Of a DNA stretch of 64,000 nucleotides, positions 26,272-35,147 are shown in pieces (position 1 is the first letter of the stretch; each line of letters begins with the position of its first letter). Location: the NCBI GenBank assembly GCA_027943745.1, contig AP025763.1, positions 1,364,001-1,428,000 on the forward strand, read 5' to 3'. Source of the DNA: Neptuniibacter victor. GTDB lineage: Bacteria > Pseudomonadota > Gammaproteobacteria > Pseudomonadales > Balneatricaceae. Both the position numbers and the translations under genes were made by a program. The notes under the pieces were generated by a model. The model did not search any database. It was given only the letters and a program-made list of their open reading frames with translations, and had not been told where the DNA came from.

Positions 26272-27036
26272 TTACCACTGGCAGCCAGGATGCGAACGGT
26301 GCACGATCTGCATTTCCGTTAGCATATGGCCTAGGTTTTCAGTGTGATAACCCGTACGTCCGCCGCGAACCGCCCAGCTATCTTCAGGAACAGTTATCGT
26401 CGCTTCAGTCAGAATGCTACTCACCATAGCGTGCCAAGCATCGCGCAGTTTAGAGACATCAACACCGATGCCGTTATCAGCTAGAAGCTGTTCGGTTTCA
26501 TCCATATCGAATAGCTCGTGGGTATAGCCCCAAAGCTGATCTACAGCCTTCTGCGTGCGTTTATGGCTTTCTTCTGTGCCATCACCCAGACGAAGTACCC
26601 AGTCGCGGCTACGGCGTAGGTGGTACTTAGTTTCTTTAATCGCTTTCGCTGCAATAGCTGCTAGCGTTTCATCTTTGGATTTAAGAAGTTCTGGCAGCAT
26701 TACGGTTGCATAAACATCAGCGAATAACTGACGTACCTGCGAATAAGCGAAGTCACCGCGAGGCATCTCCATTAATAGCAGGTTGCGGTAGTCACGATCA
26801 CTGCGCATGTAAGCGAAATCATCTTCAGTACGACCATCATCGGCAAGTTCCGCTGCATAGGTGTAATACATGCGCGCGCGGCCGATGTAATCCAACGCCA
26901 CGTTTCCGTAGGCGATATCTTCTTCTAGGAATGGGCCATAGCTTACCCATTCTGAAATACGGTGGCCTAGTACAACTGAATCGTCACCTAGGCGAGTCGC
27001 GTATTCCAATGTAGCTTGTTTAATTGCATCACTCAT
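26272..27036 (-). CDS. paaC: Phenylacetyl-CoA epoxidase structural subunit
   Basis: A 254-residue ferritin-like subunit that forms the core with PaaA but lacks an active diiron site in studied examples; it supports the complex that adds oxygen to phenylacetyl-CoA to give the 1,2-epoxide. Features: LGHRISEWVSYGPFLEEDIAYGNVALD (in two parts, residues 23-49), RSDRDYRN near 79, KYHLRRSRDWVLRLGDGTEES near 136, and a late HTENLGHMLTEMQ. The gene follows paaB by 19 bases and precedes paaD by 6, the usual paaABCDE order. The start is supported by the GGGAGCG ribosome site. Confidence 0.95.
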   Translation of the reverse strand: MSDAIKQATLEYATRLGDDSVVLGHRISEWVSYGPFLEEDIAYGNVALDYIGRARMYYTYAAELADDGRTEDDFAYMRSDRDYRNLLLMEMPRGDFAYSQVRQLFADVYATVMLPELLKSKDETLAAIAAKAIKETKYHLRRSRDWVLRLGDGTEESHKRTQKAVDQLWGYTHELFDMDETEQLLADNGIGVDVSKLRDAWHAMVSSILTEATITVPEDSWAVRGGRTGYHTENLGHMLTEMQIVHRSHPGCQW

Positions 27037-27055
27037 CTGTATTCGCTCCCGCCAA

Positions 27056-27343
27056 TTACATGTTGTTTACTGGATCAGGCAGAACGTAGTATGTTGCGTG
27101 ACGGTAAGGTTTGTCATCGCTAGGGTCGTAGAAGCTTTCAGCATCGTCTTCTTGTGAAGAGCAGATGTCGTTTGACTTAGCAACCCAGATACTTACGCCT
27201 TCACTACGACGAGTGTAGCAATCGCGAGCATATTCCAACGCCTGTTCGTGATCTTCAGCATGTAGGCTACCCACGTGTTTGTGGTCCAGACCACGCTTTG
27301 AACGGATAAATACTTCGAATAATTCTAATTTTTCAGTGTTCAT
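27056..27343 (-). CDS. paaB: Phenylacetyl-CoA epoxidase subunit PaaB
   Basis: A 95-residue bridging subunit required for the epoxidase complex. The family sequence is clear: ELFEVFIRSKRGLDHKHVGS near residue 7, HAEDHEQALEYARDCYTRR near 28, and GVSIWVAKSNDI near 49. It has no catalytic residues of its own. It is located 12 bases after paaA with AGGGGC as ribosome site, so translation is probably coupled. The C-terminus ends with YYVLPDPVNNM, as expected, with no truncation. Confidence 0.95.
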   Translation of the reverse strand: MNTEKLELFEVFIRSKRGLDHKHVGSLHAEDHEQALEYARDCYTRRSEGVSIWVAKSNDICSSQEDDAESFYDPSDDKPYRHATYYVLPDPVNNM

Positions 27344-27355
27344 TGCAAATGCCCC

Positions 27356-28300
27356 TTATGCCGCGTTTTGTGCTTTTTTGGCGTTTTTCTTTACGTTGTA
27401 AGCAGTGATCGCATCACGTACCCAAGTGCCTTCTTCGTGAGCATCAATGTGGTGCTCTACGCGCTGGCGGTTACAGTGACCGTTACCATTGATTACGTTA
27501 TAGAATTCTTCCCAATCGATCTCACCGGAATCATAGTGGCCACGTTCTTCGTTCCACTTGATCTCTTTATCTGGGTGCTCAAGGCCCAGTACTTCGATCT
27601 GAGGTACCGTCTGGTCGATAAACTTCTGACGAAGGTCGTCATTGGTTTCACGCTTGATTTTCCATTCCATCGACTTAGCCGAGTGAGCAGATTCTGAGTC
27701 GTGAGGACCAAACATCATCAGTGCAGGCCAATAGAAGCGGTCCAATGAATCTTGAGCCATCTGCTTCTGTTCAGGTGAGCCTTTCGCTAATGCAAGAAGT
27801 GCTTCGTAACCTTGACGTTGGTGGAAACTTTCCTCTTTACAGATACGGATCATGCCTCGTGAATAGGGGCCGTAAGAGGTACGCTGTAGTGATACTTGGT
27901 TACAGATGGCTGCACCATCTACTAACCAGCCGATAGCGCCCACATCACCCCATGTTAGCGTAGGGTAGTTAAAGATAGATGCGTATTTAGCTTCACCCGT
28001 CTGTAACGCTTCGATAAGTTCAGCACGGCTGATACCTAAAGTTTCTGTCGCGCTATATAAGTACAAACCGTGACCGGCTTCATCTTGTACTTTTGAAAGC
28101 AATACTGCTTTACGGCGAAGTGATGGAGCACGTGTGATCCAGTTACCTTCAGGCTGCATACCGATAACTTCGGAGTGAGCGTGCTGAGACATCTGACGGA
28201 TCAGGTTTTTACGGTAGCCTTCCGGCATCCAGTCTTTTGGCTCAATTTTCTCTTCATTTTCGATCTTGCGCATGAAGTTTTCTTCTTGAGATATCGTCAT
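27356..28300 (-). CDS. paaA: Phenylacetyl-CoA epoxidase catalytic subunit
   Basis: The diiron subunit that, with PaaB, PaaC and PaaE, converts phenylacetyl-CoA into ring-1,2-epoxyphenylacetyl-CoA. 314 residues from the ATG at 28300, which has GGAGG eight bases upstream; the ORF extension to 28372 is rejected. Both iron-binding E-x-x-H motifs are visible: EAGH in [12 protein letters not shown] near residue 120 and ESFH in [15 protein letters not shown] near 180. Bacterial multicomponent monooxygenase fold, cytosolic. It is the first gene of the paaABCDE block, about 110 bases after paaK, inside one long paa operon. Confidence 0.95.
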   Translation of the reverse strand: MTISQEENFMRKIENEEKIEPKDWMPEGYRKNLIRQMSQHAHSEVIGMQPEGNWITRAPSLRRKAVLLSKVQDEAGHGLYLYSATETLGISRAELIEALQTGEAKYASIFNYPTLTWGDVGAIGWLVDGAAICNQVSLQRTSYGPYSRGMIRICKEESFHQRQGYEALLALAKGSPEQKQMAQDSLDRFYWPALMMFGPHDSESAHSAKSMEWKIKRETNDDLRQKFIDQTVPQIEVLGLEHPDKEIKWNEERGHYDSGEIDWEEFYNVINGNGHCNRQRVEHHIDAHEEGTWVRDAITAYNVKKNAKKAQNAA

Positions 28301-28412
28301 GGTAATTGCCTCCACAATTTTTAGACTCGCAAACTCAGGGTGTTCTCTGAAAGCTTGCGTTGACTCATTCATAACGCGACTGCTGAGTGATCAGCAGTCA
28401 CAAATAATTTAA

Positions 28413-29720
28413 CTAGCCTTTAGGGCGGTTATCGAAAACGCGTTTTGCTTTACCTTCTGAACGCGGTAATCCGCCGGTAGGTACAACTTCGATCTTAGTG
28501 CTGATACCCACAACAGATTTGATGTGGTGCTGAAGTTCTTTCACGACAGGTGCTTGTTCAGCATTCTGTGCTTCAGGCGTTAGCTCCACTTTGACCAATA
28601 CTTTATCTAGGTTTCCGTCTTTCTCGACTACGATCTCGTAGTGAGGTGCCAACGCTTTGATCTTAAGAATCTGTTCTTCGATCTGAGTTGGGAATACGTT
28701 TACACCACGGATAATCATCATGTCATCAGAACGACCTGTGATTTTATCGATACGGCGCATAGGGCGTGCAGTACCTGGCAGTAGACGTGTTAGGTCACGA
28801 GTACGGTAACGAATAATAGGTAGCGCTTCTTTCGTTAGTGATGTGAATACTAATTCGCCGTATTCGCCATCAGGAAGTACTTCACCGGTGTTTGGATCGA
28901 TGATTTCTGGATAGAAGTGGTCTTCCCAGATGGTTGGACCATCTTTGGTTTCAGCACACTCCATGGCAACACCAGGGCCCATCACTTCAGATAGACCATA
29001 GATATCAACCGCATCAATGCCTAAACGACCTTCGATGTTTTTACGCATCTCTGCAGTCCACGGCTCAGCACCGAAGATACCGATACGAAGTGCCATCTCT
29101 TCTGGGTTAAGACCTTGGCGATCCATTTCATCCATCAGGTTTAGCATGTAAGAAGGTGTCACCATGATGATATCCGGATCGAAATCACGCATCAGCTGAA
29201 CTTGCTTCTCAGTTTGTCCGCCAGACATTGGAATAACTGCACAGCCTAGACGTTCAGCACCGTAGTGCGCGCCCATACCACCTGTGAATAAACCGTAGCC
29301 ATAGGATACGTGTACTTTGTCGCTAGAGCGTCCACCCGCTGCACGGATTGAGCGTGCTACAACATCAGCCCAAACATTGATGTCATGCTGCGTGTAGCCA
29401 ACAACCGTTGGTTGGCCTGTGGTACCACTTGACGCGTGGATACGTACAACATCACTCATTGGAACCGCAAACGAATTAAATGGGTACGCGTCACGTAGGT
29501 ACTGTTTAGTGGTGAACGGGAACAACTTCAGATCGTCTAAGGTTTTTAGGTCTGAAGGATGAACACCTTTATCGTCGCATAAAATACGGTAAGCATTGAT
29601 GTTGTTATACGCATGTTTAATGCTGAATTTCATACGGCTTAATTGAAGCGCTCGGATCTCATCAATACTTGCCGTTTCAATTGGATCGAGTGCGTTTGGA
29701 TCCACTTTGACATTCATCAT
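28413..29720 (-). CDS. paaK: Phenylacetate-CoA ligase
   Basis: This AMP-forming ligase activates phenylacetate with ATP and coenzyme A, the entry step of the pathway. 435 residues from 29720 (MMNVKVDPNALDPIE), the normal PaaK length; AGGA lies eight bases upstream. The extension to 29843 overlaps paaJ and is rejected. The phosphate-binding loop is HASSGTTGQPTVVGYT near residue 93; adenylation motifs IYGLSEVMGPG near 240 and YRTRDLTRL near 312 are intact, and the C-terminal lysine region (GGLPRSEGKAKRV) is present. It is encoded between paaJ and paaA. Confidence 0.95.
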   Translation of the reverse strand: MMNVKVDPNALDPIETASIDEIRALQLSRMKFSIKHAYNNINAYRILCDDKGVHPSDLKTLDDLKLFPFTTKQYLRDAYPFNSFAVPMSDVVRIHASSGTTGQPTVVGYTQHDINVWADVVARSIRAAGGRSSDKVHVSYGYGLFTGGMGAHYGAERLGCAVIPMSGGQTEKQVQLMRDFDPDIIMVTPSYMLNLMDEMDRQGLNPEEMALRIGIFGAEPWTAEMRKNIEGRLGIDAVDIYGLSEVMGPGVAMECAETKDGPTIWEDHFYPEIIDPNTGEVLPDGEYGELVFTSLTKEALPIIRYRTRDLTRLLPGTARPMRRIDKITGRSDDMMIIRGVNVFPTQIEEQILKIKALAPHYEIVVEKDGNLDKVLVKVELTPEAQNAEQAPVVKELQHHIKSVVGISTKIEVVPTGGLPRSEGKAKRVFDNRPKG

Positions 29721-29785
29721 AGTTCTTATCCTGTTAAAAATTTTGTAATTATTATCGATTACAAATGGCTCGTTCAGCCGTCTTA

Positions 29786-30994
29786 TTAAACGCGCTCGAT
29801 GATGATCGCGATACCTTGGCCTACACCAATACACATTGTGCAAAGAGCGTAACGACCGCCCGTACGGTGCAGCTGATACATTGCTGTTGTTACTAAGCGT
29901 GCTCCACTAGCGCCTAATGGGTGGCCTAGAGAGATTGCGCCGCCATTTGGGTTAACATTGGCAGCGTCATCAGGTAAGCCCAGATCACGAAGGACGGCTA
30001 AGCCTTGGGAAGCGAAAGCTTCGTTAAGCTCGATAACATCCATCTGTTCTAGGGTTAGGCCTGTGTTAGCAAGTACCTTTTTAGTTGCTGGTGCTGGACC
30101 AAAGCCCATGATGCGAGGCTCAAGTCCTGCAGTCGCCATACCTACGATGCGTGCTTTAGGTGTTAGACCGTTTTTCTCAGCCGCTTCTTTTGAGGCGATT
30201 AGAAGTGCGCAAGCGCCATCGTTTACACCCGATGCGTTGCCCGCTGTTACTGAGCCGCCTTCACGGAAAGGCGCTTTCAGTTTAGCTAAAGCTTCTAATG
30301 TCGTTGAAGCGCGAGGGTGTTCGTCGGTATCCACAACAACGGGGTCACCTTTGCGTTGAGGAATTACAACAGGACAGATCTCTTCATTAAATGTCCCTTT
30401 TTCCATTGCCGCAGCTGTTTTCTGCTGGCTTCGGAATGCGAAGAGGTCTTGGTCTTCGCGTGAAATATTAAAATCTTCAGCTACGTTTTCAGCGGTTTCA
30501 GGCATAGAATCTACGCCGTACTCAGCCTTCATTTTTTTGTTAACAAAACGCCAGCCGATAGTTGTATCGTAAAGGCCGTTAGGGTTTCGGCTAAAAGCAG
30601 ATTCAGCTTTACCCATTACGAAAGGAGCGCGAGACATAGATTCGCAGCCGCCTGCGATCATAAGCTGTGTTTCACCCGATTTGATCGCGCGAGCAGCCAT
30701 GCCGATCGCATCGATACCTGAACCACATAGACGGTTAACGGTTGTACCAGGCACATCTGTTGGTAGCCCTGCTAACAACGCTGACATACGTGCTACGTTA
30801 CGGTTATCTTCACCGGCTTGGTTGGCATTACCGTAAATAAGGTCATCTACCGTCGTCCAATCCACATCAGGGTTACGTTCCATTAGTGCTTTTAGTGGAA
30901 CGGCACCAAGATCATCTGGGCGTACGGGTGCTAAGCCTCCGCCGTAGCGGCCAAATGGTGTGCGGATTGCATCGCATATATATGCATCAGTCAT
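29786..30994 (-). CDS. paaJ: 3-oxoadipyl-CoA / 3-oxo-5,6-dehydrosuberyl-CoA thiolase
   Basis: This thiolase cleaves 3-oxo-5,6-dehydrosuberyl-CoA and later 3-oxoadipyl-CoA, giving acetyl-CoA and succinyl-CoA. The 402-residue protein has the complete set: nucleophile Cys in NRLCGSGIDAIG near residue 90, His in GGAISLGHPLGASGAR near 358, and second Cys388 in CTMCIGVGQG. In sequence it could equally be called PcaF; placement inside the paa operon decides for PaaJ. The paaI stop lies 7 bases upstream of its ATG, so the genes are translationally close. Confidence 0.93.
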   Translation of the reverse strand: MTDAYICDAIRTPFGRYGGGLAPVRPDDLGAVPLKALMERNPDVDWTTVDDLIYGNANQAGEDNRNVARMSALLAGLPTDVPGTTVNRLCGSGIDAIGMAARAIKSGETQLMIAGGCESMSRAPFVMGKAESAFSRNPNGLYDTTIGWRFVNKKMKAEYGVDSMPETAENVAEDFNISREDQDLFAFRSQQKTAAAMEKGTFNEEICPVVIPQRKGDPVVVDTDEHPRASTTLEALAKLKAPFREGGSVTAGNASGVNDGACALLIASKEAAEKNGLTPKARIVGMATAGLEPRIMGFGPAPATKKVLANTGLTLEQMDVIELNEAFASQGLAVLRDLGLPDDAANVNPNGGAISLGHPLGASGARLVTTAMYQLHRTGGRYALCTMCIGVGQGIAIIIERV

Positions 30995-31000
30995 CGTGTA

Positions 31001-31507
31001 TTACCTTCCTTTCGGTAGTGTAGTGCTGGTAAGAGTGTCGTTATCTGTACCGGGAATAATGACACCACGAATTCGATGAGAACGACCACGAAATAGTGCG
31101 ATCAGATCTCCATTCTGGTTTTCAACGCGTACGTCATAAACGCCTGTACGACCACGTTGATGAGTTTTACTTGCCTTGGCTGTGAGCATGTCGCCACGGT
31201 GGCCAGGGCTTATGTAGTCGATACTGCAGCCTGCAGCTACAGTAGGGTAGTTCTCGGTATTACAGGAGAAAGCAAAAGCGCTATCGGCTAGAGAAAAAAT
31301 CATGCCGCCATGACAAGTGTTATGGCCATTGGCCATCCAATCTTGCACAGGCATGGTTAGTTCTGCATAGCCTGGACCTACTTTGTTAACATCCATCTTT
31401 AGCTCTTGCGTGAGCGGATCGTCTGCTAATAACGCTTCAGCACAAGCTTCTGCTAGTTGCTGAGGATCGTTTAGGTCATATTTTTCAGCATAATTTTGCT
31501 CAGCCAT
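31001..31507 (-). CDS. paaI: Phenylacetyl-CoA pathway thioesterase PaaI
   Basis: A hotdog-fold thioesterase that hydrolyses stalled or dead-end CoA esters and so frees CoA during phenylacetate degradation. 168 residues from 31507 (MAEQNYAEK). Key motif: NGHNTCHGGMIFSLADSAFAF near residue 60, with the catalytic Asp of the family, and AGCSIDYISPGHRGD near 88. Its ATG overlaps the stop of paaH by 8 bases (ATGGCTGA), which indicates translational coupling. The C-terminus carries about 25 extra residues (GTDNDTLTSTTLPKGR) beyond the core fold. Confidence 0.92.
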   Translation of the reverse strand: MAEQNYAEKYDLNDPQQLAEACAEALLADDPLTQELKMDVNKVGPGYAELTMPVQDWMANGHNTCHGGMIFSLADSAFAFSCNTENYPTVAAGCSIDYISPGHRGDMLTAKASKTHQRGRTGVYDVRVENQNGDLIALFRGRSHRIRGVIIPGTDNDTLTSTTLPKGR

Positions 31508-33041
31508 GAAACGTAGCTCCTGCAAAAAACTTCCGGCGTATTAGGGCAGAAGGGCGGTAGCGGTCTTCGCCATAACATTGTTGTAGATTGCTAAGGCAAT
31601 TGAAGATCTTGGCTACACCGACTTCATCTGTCCATGCCAGCGGGCCTTTCGGGTAATTGACGCCACCACGCATTGCGATGTCAGCATCTGCGGCAGTACA
31701 TACGCCTTGATTAACGGCATCAGAGGCTTCATTGGCGAGCATTGCGACTGTACGCATCACTACTAGACCAGGAATGTCATCGATAACGCTTAAGTTAATC
31801 TCAAGGGCATTGAACAGGCCAATAACATCCTGTTTTGCTTCTTCATTACATTGGTCGGCAAAAGCCACAGCCAGTGAGGATGCGCTACTGTAATCGATCG
31901 CTAGATCGAAGACGGCAGTATTATGGTTGCCTGCTGCTGCGACTTCCGTTGCAAAGCGGCCATCAGTTAGACAAAGGCGCGCGCTACCAACTTTGATATA
32001 GGATTCGCTATCGGAGGCCTGTTTTTCAACGTTGATCTCTTTGGCTGCAATACGTTCGACTAGCGCGTTTGCTACACCTAGATCGCCAACGACTTGAACG
32101 GCTTCTGGCGCATTGCCTCCGGTAAACGTTTTGGCCGCAAGCTTTTCAGCACCTTCGCTGTAATCATAGAAACCATAGCCACTTTTACGACCTAAGCGTC
32201 CGCACTCGACTAAGGCTTTTTGCGTGAGAGAGGGTAGAAAACGTGGGTCTTGATAGTAAGCATCAAAAACCGAGCAGGTAACGGCATAGTTAACATCGTG
32301 ACCGATAAGGTCCATCAGTTCAAATGGGCCCATACGGAAACCGCCTGCACCTTTGATTAGCTGATCAAGGGTCGCGATGTCTGCACCGCCTTCTTCTTCA
32401 ATGCGTAATGACTCAGCATAAAATGGGCGAGCTACACGATTAACGATAAAGCCAGGCGTTGATTTAGTGAATACAGCTTGCTTACCCCAGGCTGAAGCGG
32501 TTGCGTGTGTTTGCGCAGCAACGGTTTCAGATGTCGCAAGGCCCGATACGATTTCAACAAGCTTCATGATAGGAGCCGGATTGAAAAAGTGCATGCCTAC
32601 TAAGCGTTCGGGGTGCTTCATCTCCGCGCCTAAAGCAGTGACGGAGATAGAAGAAGTGTTGGAGGCTAAAATACAATCATCCGAACACGTGGCTTCTAGG
32701 TTGGCTAATAAGCCGCGCTTAATGCCCAGGTCTTCGATAATTGCTTCAATCACTAGTTTACAATCAGCGAGTGCCGCTATATCGGTGGCTGGTGTGATAT
32801 TAGACAGAAGCGCTTCTAGCGCCTCTTCCGTCATCTTTCCGCGTTTAACTTGGCCTTGTAGCCCTTTTTTAATGTGATCTAAACCGCGTTGAATCGCTTC
32901 AGGGTTTTGATCAAATAAAATTACAGGGTGACCATATGCTGCGGCCACTTGTGCGATGCCAGCACCCATTGTGCCTGCGCCAATTACGCTAACTTGTGCG
33001 CTTTTATCTAGAGGAGCCATACTATTATTCGCTGCTGTCAT
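31500..33041 (-). CDS. paaH: 3-hydroxyadipyl-CoA dehydrogenase
   Basis: This NAD-dependent enzyme oxidises 3-hydroxyadipyl-CoA to 3-oxoadipyl-CoA. The 513-residue length fits the long PaaH/PaaC type, with one Rossmann domain and two C-terminal 3HCDH domains. The NAD loop is VIGAGTMGAGIAQVAA near residue 19, the conserved HFFNPAPIMKLVE lies near 150, and TPGFIVNRVARPFYAES near 195. The second 3HCDH-like copy (about 400-510, GVNYPKGPLAWTDEVG) ends the protein. It overlaps paaI by 8 bases and lies 11 after paaG. Confidence 0.93.
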   Translation of the reverse strand: MTAANNSMAPLDKSAQVSVIGAGTMGAGIAQVAAAYGHPVILFDQNPEAIQRGLDHIKKGLQGQVKRGKMTEEALEALLSNITPATDIAALADCKLVIEAIIEDLGIKRGLLANLEATCSDDCILASNTSSISVTALGAEMKHPERLVGMHFFNPAPIMKLVEIVSGLATSETVAAQTHATASAWGKQAVFTKSTPGFIVNRVARPFYAESLRIEEEGGADIATLDQLIKGAGGFRMGPFELMDLIGHDVNYAVTCSVFDAYYQDPRFLPSLTQKALVECGRLGRKSGYGFYDYSEGAEKLAAKTFTGGNAPEAVQVVGDLGVANALVERIAAKEINVEKQASDSESYIKVGSARLCLTDGRFATEVAAAGNHNTAVFDLAIDYSSASSLAVAFADQCNEEAKQDVIGLFNALEINLSVIDDIPGLVVMRTVAMLANEASDAVNQGVCTAADADIAMRGGVNYPKGPLAWTDEVGVAKIFNCLSNLQQCYGEDRYRPSALIRRKFFAGATFHG

Positions 33042-33052
33042 ATTTGCTCCGT

Positions 33053-33844
33053 TTACTTGCCGGTAAAGTTAGGGCTGCGTTTTTCCATGAATGCAGCTAC
33101 GCCTTCACGGTAATCATCAGTACGGCCAGCCAAACGCTGCAGATCGCGTTCTAAATCTAACTGTTCATCAAGCGTATTCGTGTTGGCAGCGTTTACCGCT
33201 CTTAATGTCAGGTCGAAGCCCTTAGTTGGTTGCTTAGCTAATTTCTTAGCCATGCCCATTACTTCGTCCATCAATGCTTCGTCATCGACGCATTTCCAGA
33301 TCATGCCCCATTCTTCAGCTTGTTCGGCGGATACTTTGTCGCTCAGTAGCATGAGTGCTTTAGCGCGTGCTGTTCCTACCAAACGCGGTAGTGTCCAAGT
33401 ACCACCCGAATCAGGTACTAAACCAATTTTGCTAAACCCTTGAATGAAGTTCGCAGAGCGGGCAGCGACAACGATGTCACATACCAATGCTAAGTTGGCG
33501 CCAGCACCTGCAGCGACACCGTTTACCGCGCAGATAACGGGCATAGGTAGGTCACGCAGAGTACGTACTAACGGGTTGTAATTTTTCTCTACCGATTGAC
33601 CAAGGTCAGGCATCTCTGCGCCAACAGCTACATTGCGATCACTCAGATCTTGCCCAGCACAGAAACCACGGCCATTACCTGTAAGTACTAGGCAGCGAAC
33701 GCTGTCATCTTTTTTAATTGTTTTCATCGCCTGGCGCATCTCTGCGTGCATGTCAGCATTGAAGCTGTTTAGGCGATCAGGACGGTTTAGGGCAAGTAGA
33801 GCTACCCCATCTTCAATAGATAGGCTGATTGTTTCAAAATTCAT
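33053..33844 (-). CDS. paaG: 1,2-epoxyphenylacetyl-CoA isomerase
   Basis: A crotonase-fold isomerase that converts the ring epoxide into oxepin-CoA and also isomerises a later unsaturated CoA ester. 263 residues from 33844 (MNFETISLSIEDG); the longer ORF overlaps paaF and is rejected. The oxyanion-hole segment AFCAGQDLSD is seen as GRGFCAGQDLSDRNV near residue 65, and the Asp-containing GLVPDSGGTWTLPRLVG near 132 carries the residue used for isomerisation. Starts 2 bases after the paaF stop. Neighbouring paaF is the related hydratase; GLVPDSG and the C-terminal EKRSPNFTGK separate the two. Confidence 0.93.
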   Translation of the reverse strand: MNFETISLSIEDGVALLALNRPDRLNSFNADMHAEMRQAMKTIKKDDSVRCLVLTGNGRGFCAGQDLSDRNVAVGAEMPDLGQSVEKNYNPLVRTLRDLPMPVICAVNGVAAGAGANLALVCDIVVAARSANFIQGFSKIGLVPDSGGTWTLPRLVGTARAKALMLLSDKVSAEQAEEWGMIWKCVDDEALMDEVMGMAKKLAKQPTKGFDLTLRAVNAANTNTLDEQLDLERDLQRLAGRTDDYREGVAAFMEKRSPNFTGK

Positions 33845-33848
33845 TGGC

Positions 33849-34628
33849 TTAGCATCCTTTGAATAAGGGTTTGCGTTTTTCCAGGAAGGCATTGATGCCT
33901 TCGTTACGGTCTTCAGTCGCAGCAAGCAGGGTAAATGCTTTGCGTTCATAAAGAAGGCCGGAACTTAGGTCTGTATCAAATGCCTTGAGTAGGGCGTCTT
34001 TTGCCATTTGAACGGCAATAGGTGCATGTCTTGAAATTTGCGCTGCAACGGCTTGAGCACGTTCTAGTGTGATTTCAGGAATGGTGATTTCTGAAATTAA
34101 CCCCGCACTCATCGCTTGTTCGGCTGTGATAGGCTCACCTGTCAACACCATCTGCATCGCAAGAGATTTTCCAACGCTTCGTAGTAAGCGTTGTGTGCCG
34201 CCAGCACCAGGCATGATGCCTAGCTTAATTTCGGGTTGACCAAACTTGGCATCTTCGCCTGCGATAATGATATCTGCGTGCATGGCGAGTTCACAGCCAC
34301 CACCGAAACAGAATCCGTTTACGGCAGCAATAAGTGGTTTTTTGAAAGCGGTAACTTGTTTCCAGTAATCTACTCGTGGATCTTTGAGAACGCCAACGGC
34401 GTCTAAAGATGCCATTTCACGAACATCAGCGCCTGCTGCAAAGGCTCTGGCTGAACCGGTAATAACCACAGCGCCTATAGCGTCATCGTCTTCAGCTAAC
34501 TGTAGCTGTTCAACAAGTTCTTCAAGTAATTTGGTGTTAAGAGCGTTTAAAGCCTCAGGGCGGTGCAACGTAATAGTTAACACACCCTTAGAAGGTGCGC
34601 TGACCTTAAGGTTTGTCGGAGTGTTCAT
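33849..34628 (-). CDS. paaF: 2,3-dehydroadipyl-CoA hydratase
   Basis: An enoyl-CoA hydratase of the crotonase family that hydrates 2,3-dehydroadipyl-CoA. 259 residues. Both catalytic glutamates typical of hydratases are present, in ANGFCFGGGCELAMHADI near residue 103-120 and KLGIMPGAGGTQRLLRSVG near 130-148; the first oxyanion loop is RAFAAGADVREMA near 60. It is the first gene of the 12-kb paaFGHIJKABCDEZ unit. The upstream divergent region holds a TTGACA box and a palindrome that could be the PaaX target. Confidence 0.93.
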   Translation of the reverse strand: MNTPTNLKVSAPSKGVLTITLHRPEALNALNTKLLEELVEQLQLAEDDDAIGAVVITGSARAFAAGADVREMASLDAVGVLKDPRVDYWKQVTAFKKPLIAAVNGFCFGGGCELAMHADIIIAGEDAKFGQPEIKLGIMPGAGGTQRLLRSVGKSLAMQMVLTGEPITAEQAMSAGLISEITIPEITLERAQAVAAQISRHAPIAVQMAKDALLKAFDTDLSSGLLYERKAFTLLAATEDRNEGINAFLEKRKPLFKGC

Positions 34629-35147
34629 GCATTGTCCTGTCGTGATTGCTTTTATATTTATGGAGCACTTTCTCGTTAGCTTGGAGTGCTCTTCATTGGC
34701 CTAAGCGGTTTGCTAGCAAGCGAAATAATATGGCGTAGCAAACATTGATGCCGATCAATATAGTGTAGTAAAAAGCAAAGTGATGCACTTTGTCAAACTT
34801 TTGGTGTGTTTTTTGTGTCACTTAGTGCTCTTTGTTTTCTGAATGTTATTTTTAATTAACTTATTGAATTTAAATAATAAATATTGGTTTTTGATATTGT
34901 TTTTCTTATTCAGCTATTTATCCATATGTGTGAATAATTGGTCTTATATAGTAACTTGTAGGGATCGTTTAGTTGCTGGGTTTGTTTTTAGTAACCTATT
35001 GATAAATAAGGATATTGTCTTTTTTCCTTGATATGTGTCAAGGTTCTGAGTTATAGTTTTTTGAATTAAAAGATACATAAAATAATTTTTTTTGTAATTT
35101 TATGAATCATATGTGGGTGAGTTGTTACATTTTCTTCGGAGCGCTTT
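34629..35147. promoter_or_regulatory. Divergent paaF / paaN control region (519 bases, no gene)
   Basis: Very AT-rich, with no credible gene; an ORF at 34843-35031 is a low-complexity artefact. For paaF a minus-strand -35 box TTGACA lies at 34796-34791. Just inside it sits the inverted repeat CAAAGTG-ATG-CACTTTG (34776-34792). A second inverted repeat GAGCACT...AGTGCTC spans 34663-34691, and the same half-site AGTGCTC recurs at 34824-34830. A TGAATCAT sequence lies about 45 bases before paaN. These are candidate PaaX sites; none is proven. Confidence 0.5.

Noticed and set aside
29720-29843. Longer paaK start, and similar N-terminal extensions at paaA, paaE, paaG, hpaH, the MFS gene and qhpB
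   Set aside because: The extensions overlap neighbouring genes or lack ribosome sites; internal ATG codons with good ribosome sites give the normal family N-termini.
29958-30359. 133-residue plus-strand frame opposite paaJ
   Set aside because: It lies entirely inside the thiolase on the other strand; Ala/Ser-rich reverse translation of the thiolase, with no ribosome site.
34843-35031. 62-residue open frame in the paaF/paaN gap
   Set aside because: Low-complexity, AT-driven sequence (long runs of Leu, Phe and Asn) inside a promoter region; no ribosome site or family resemblance.
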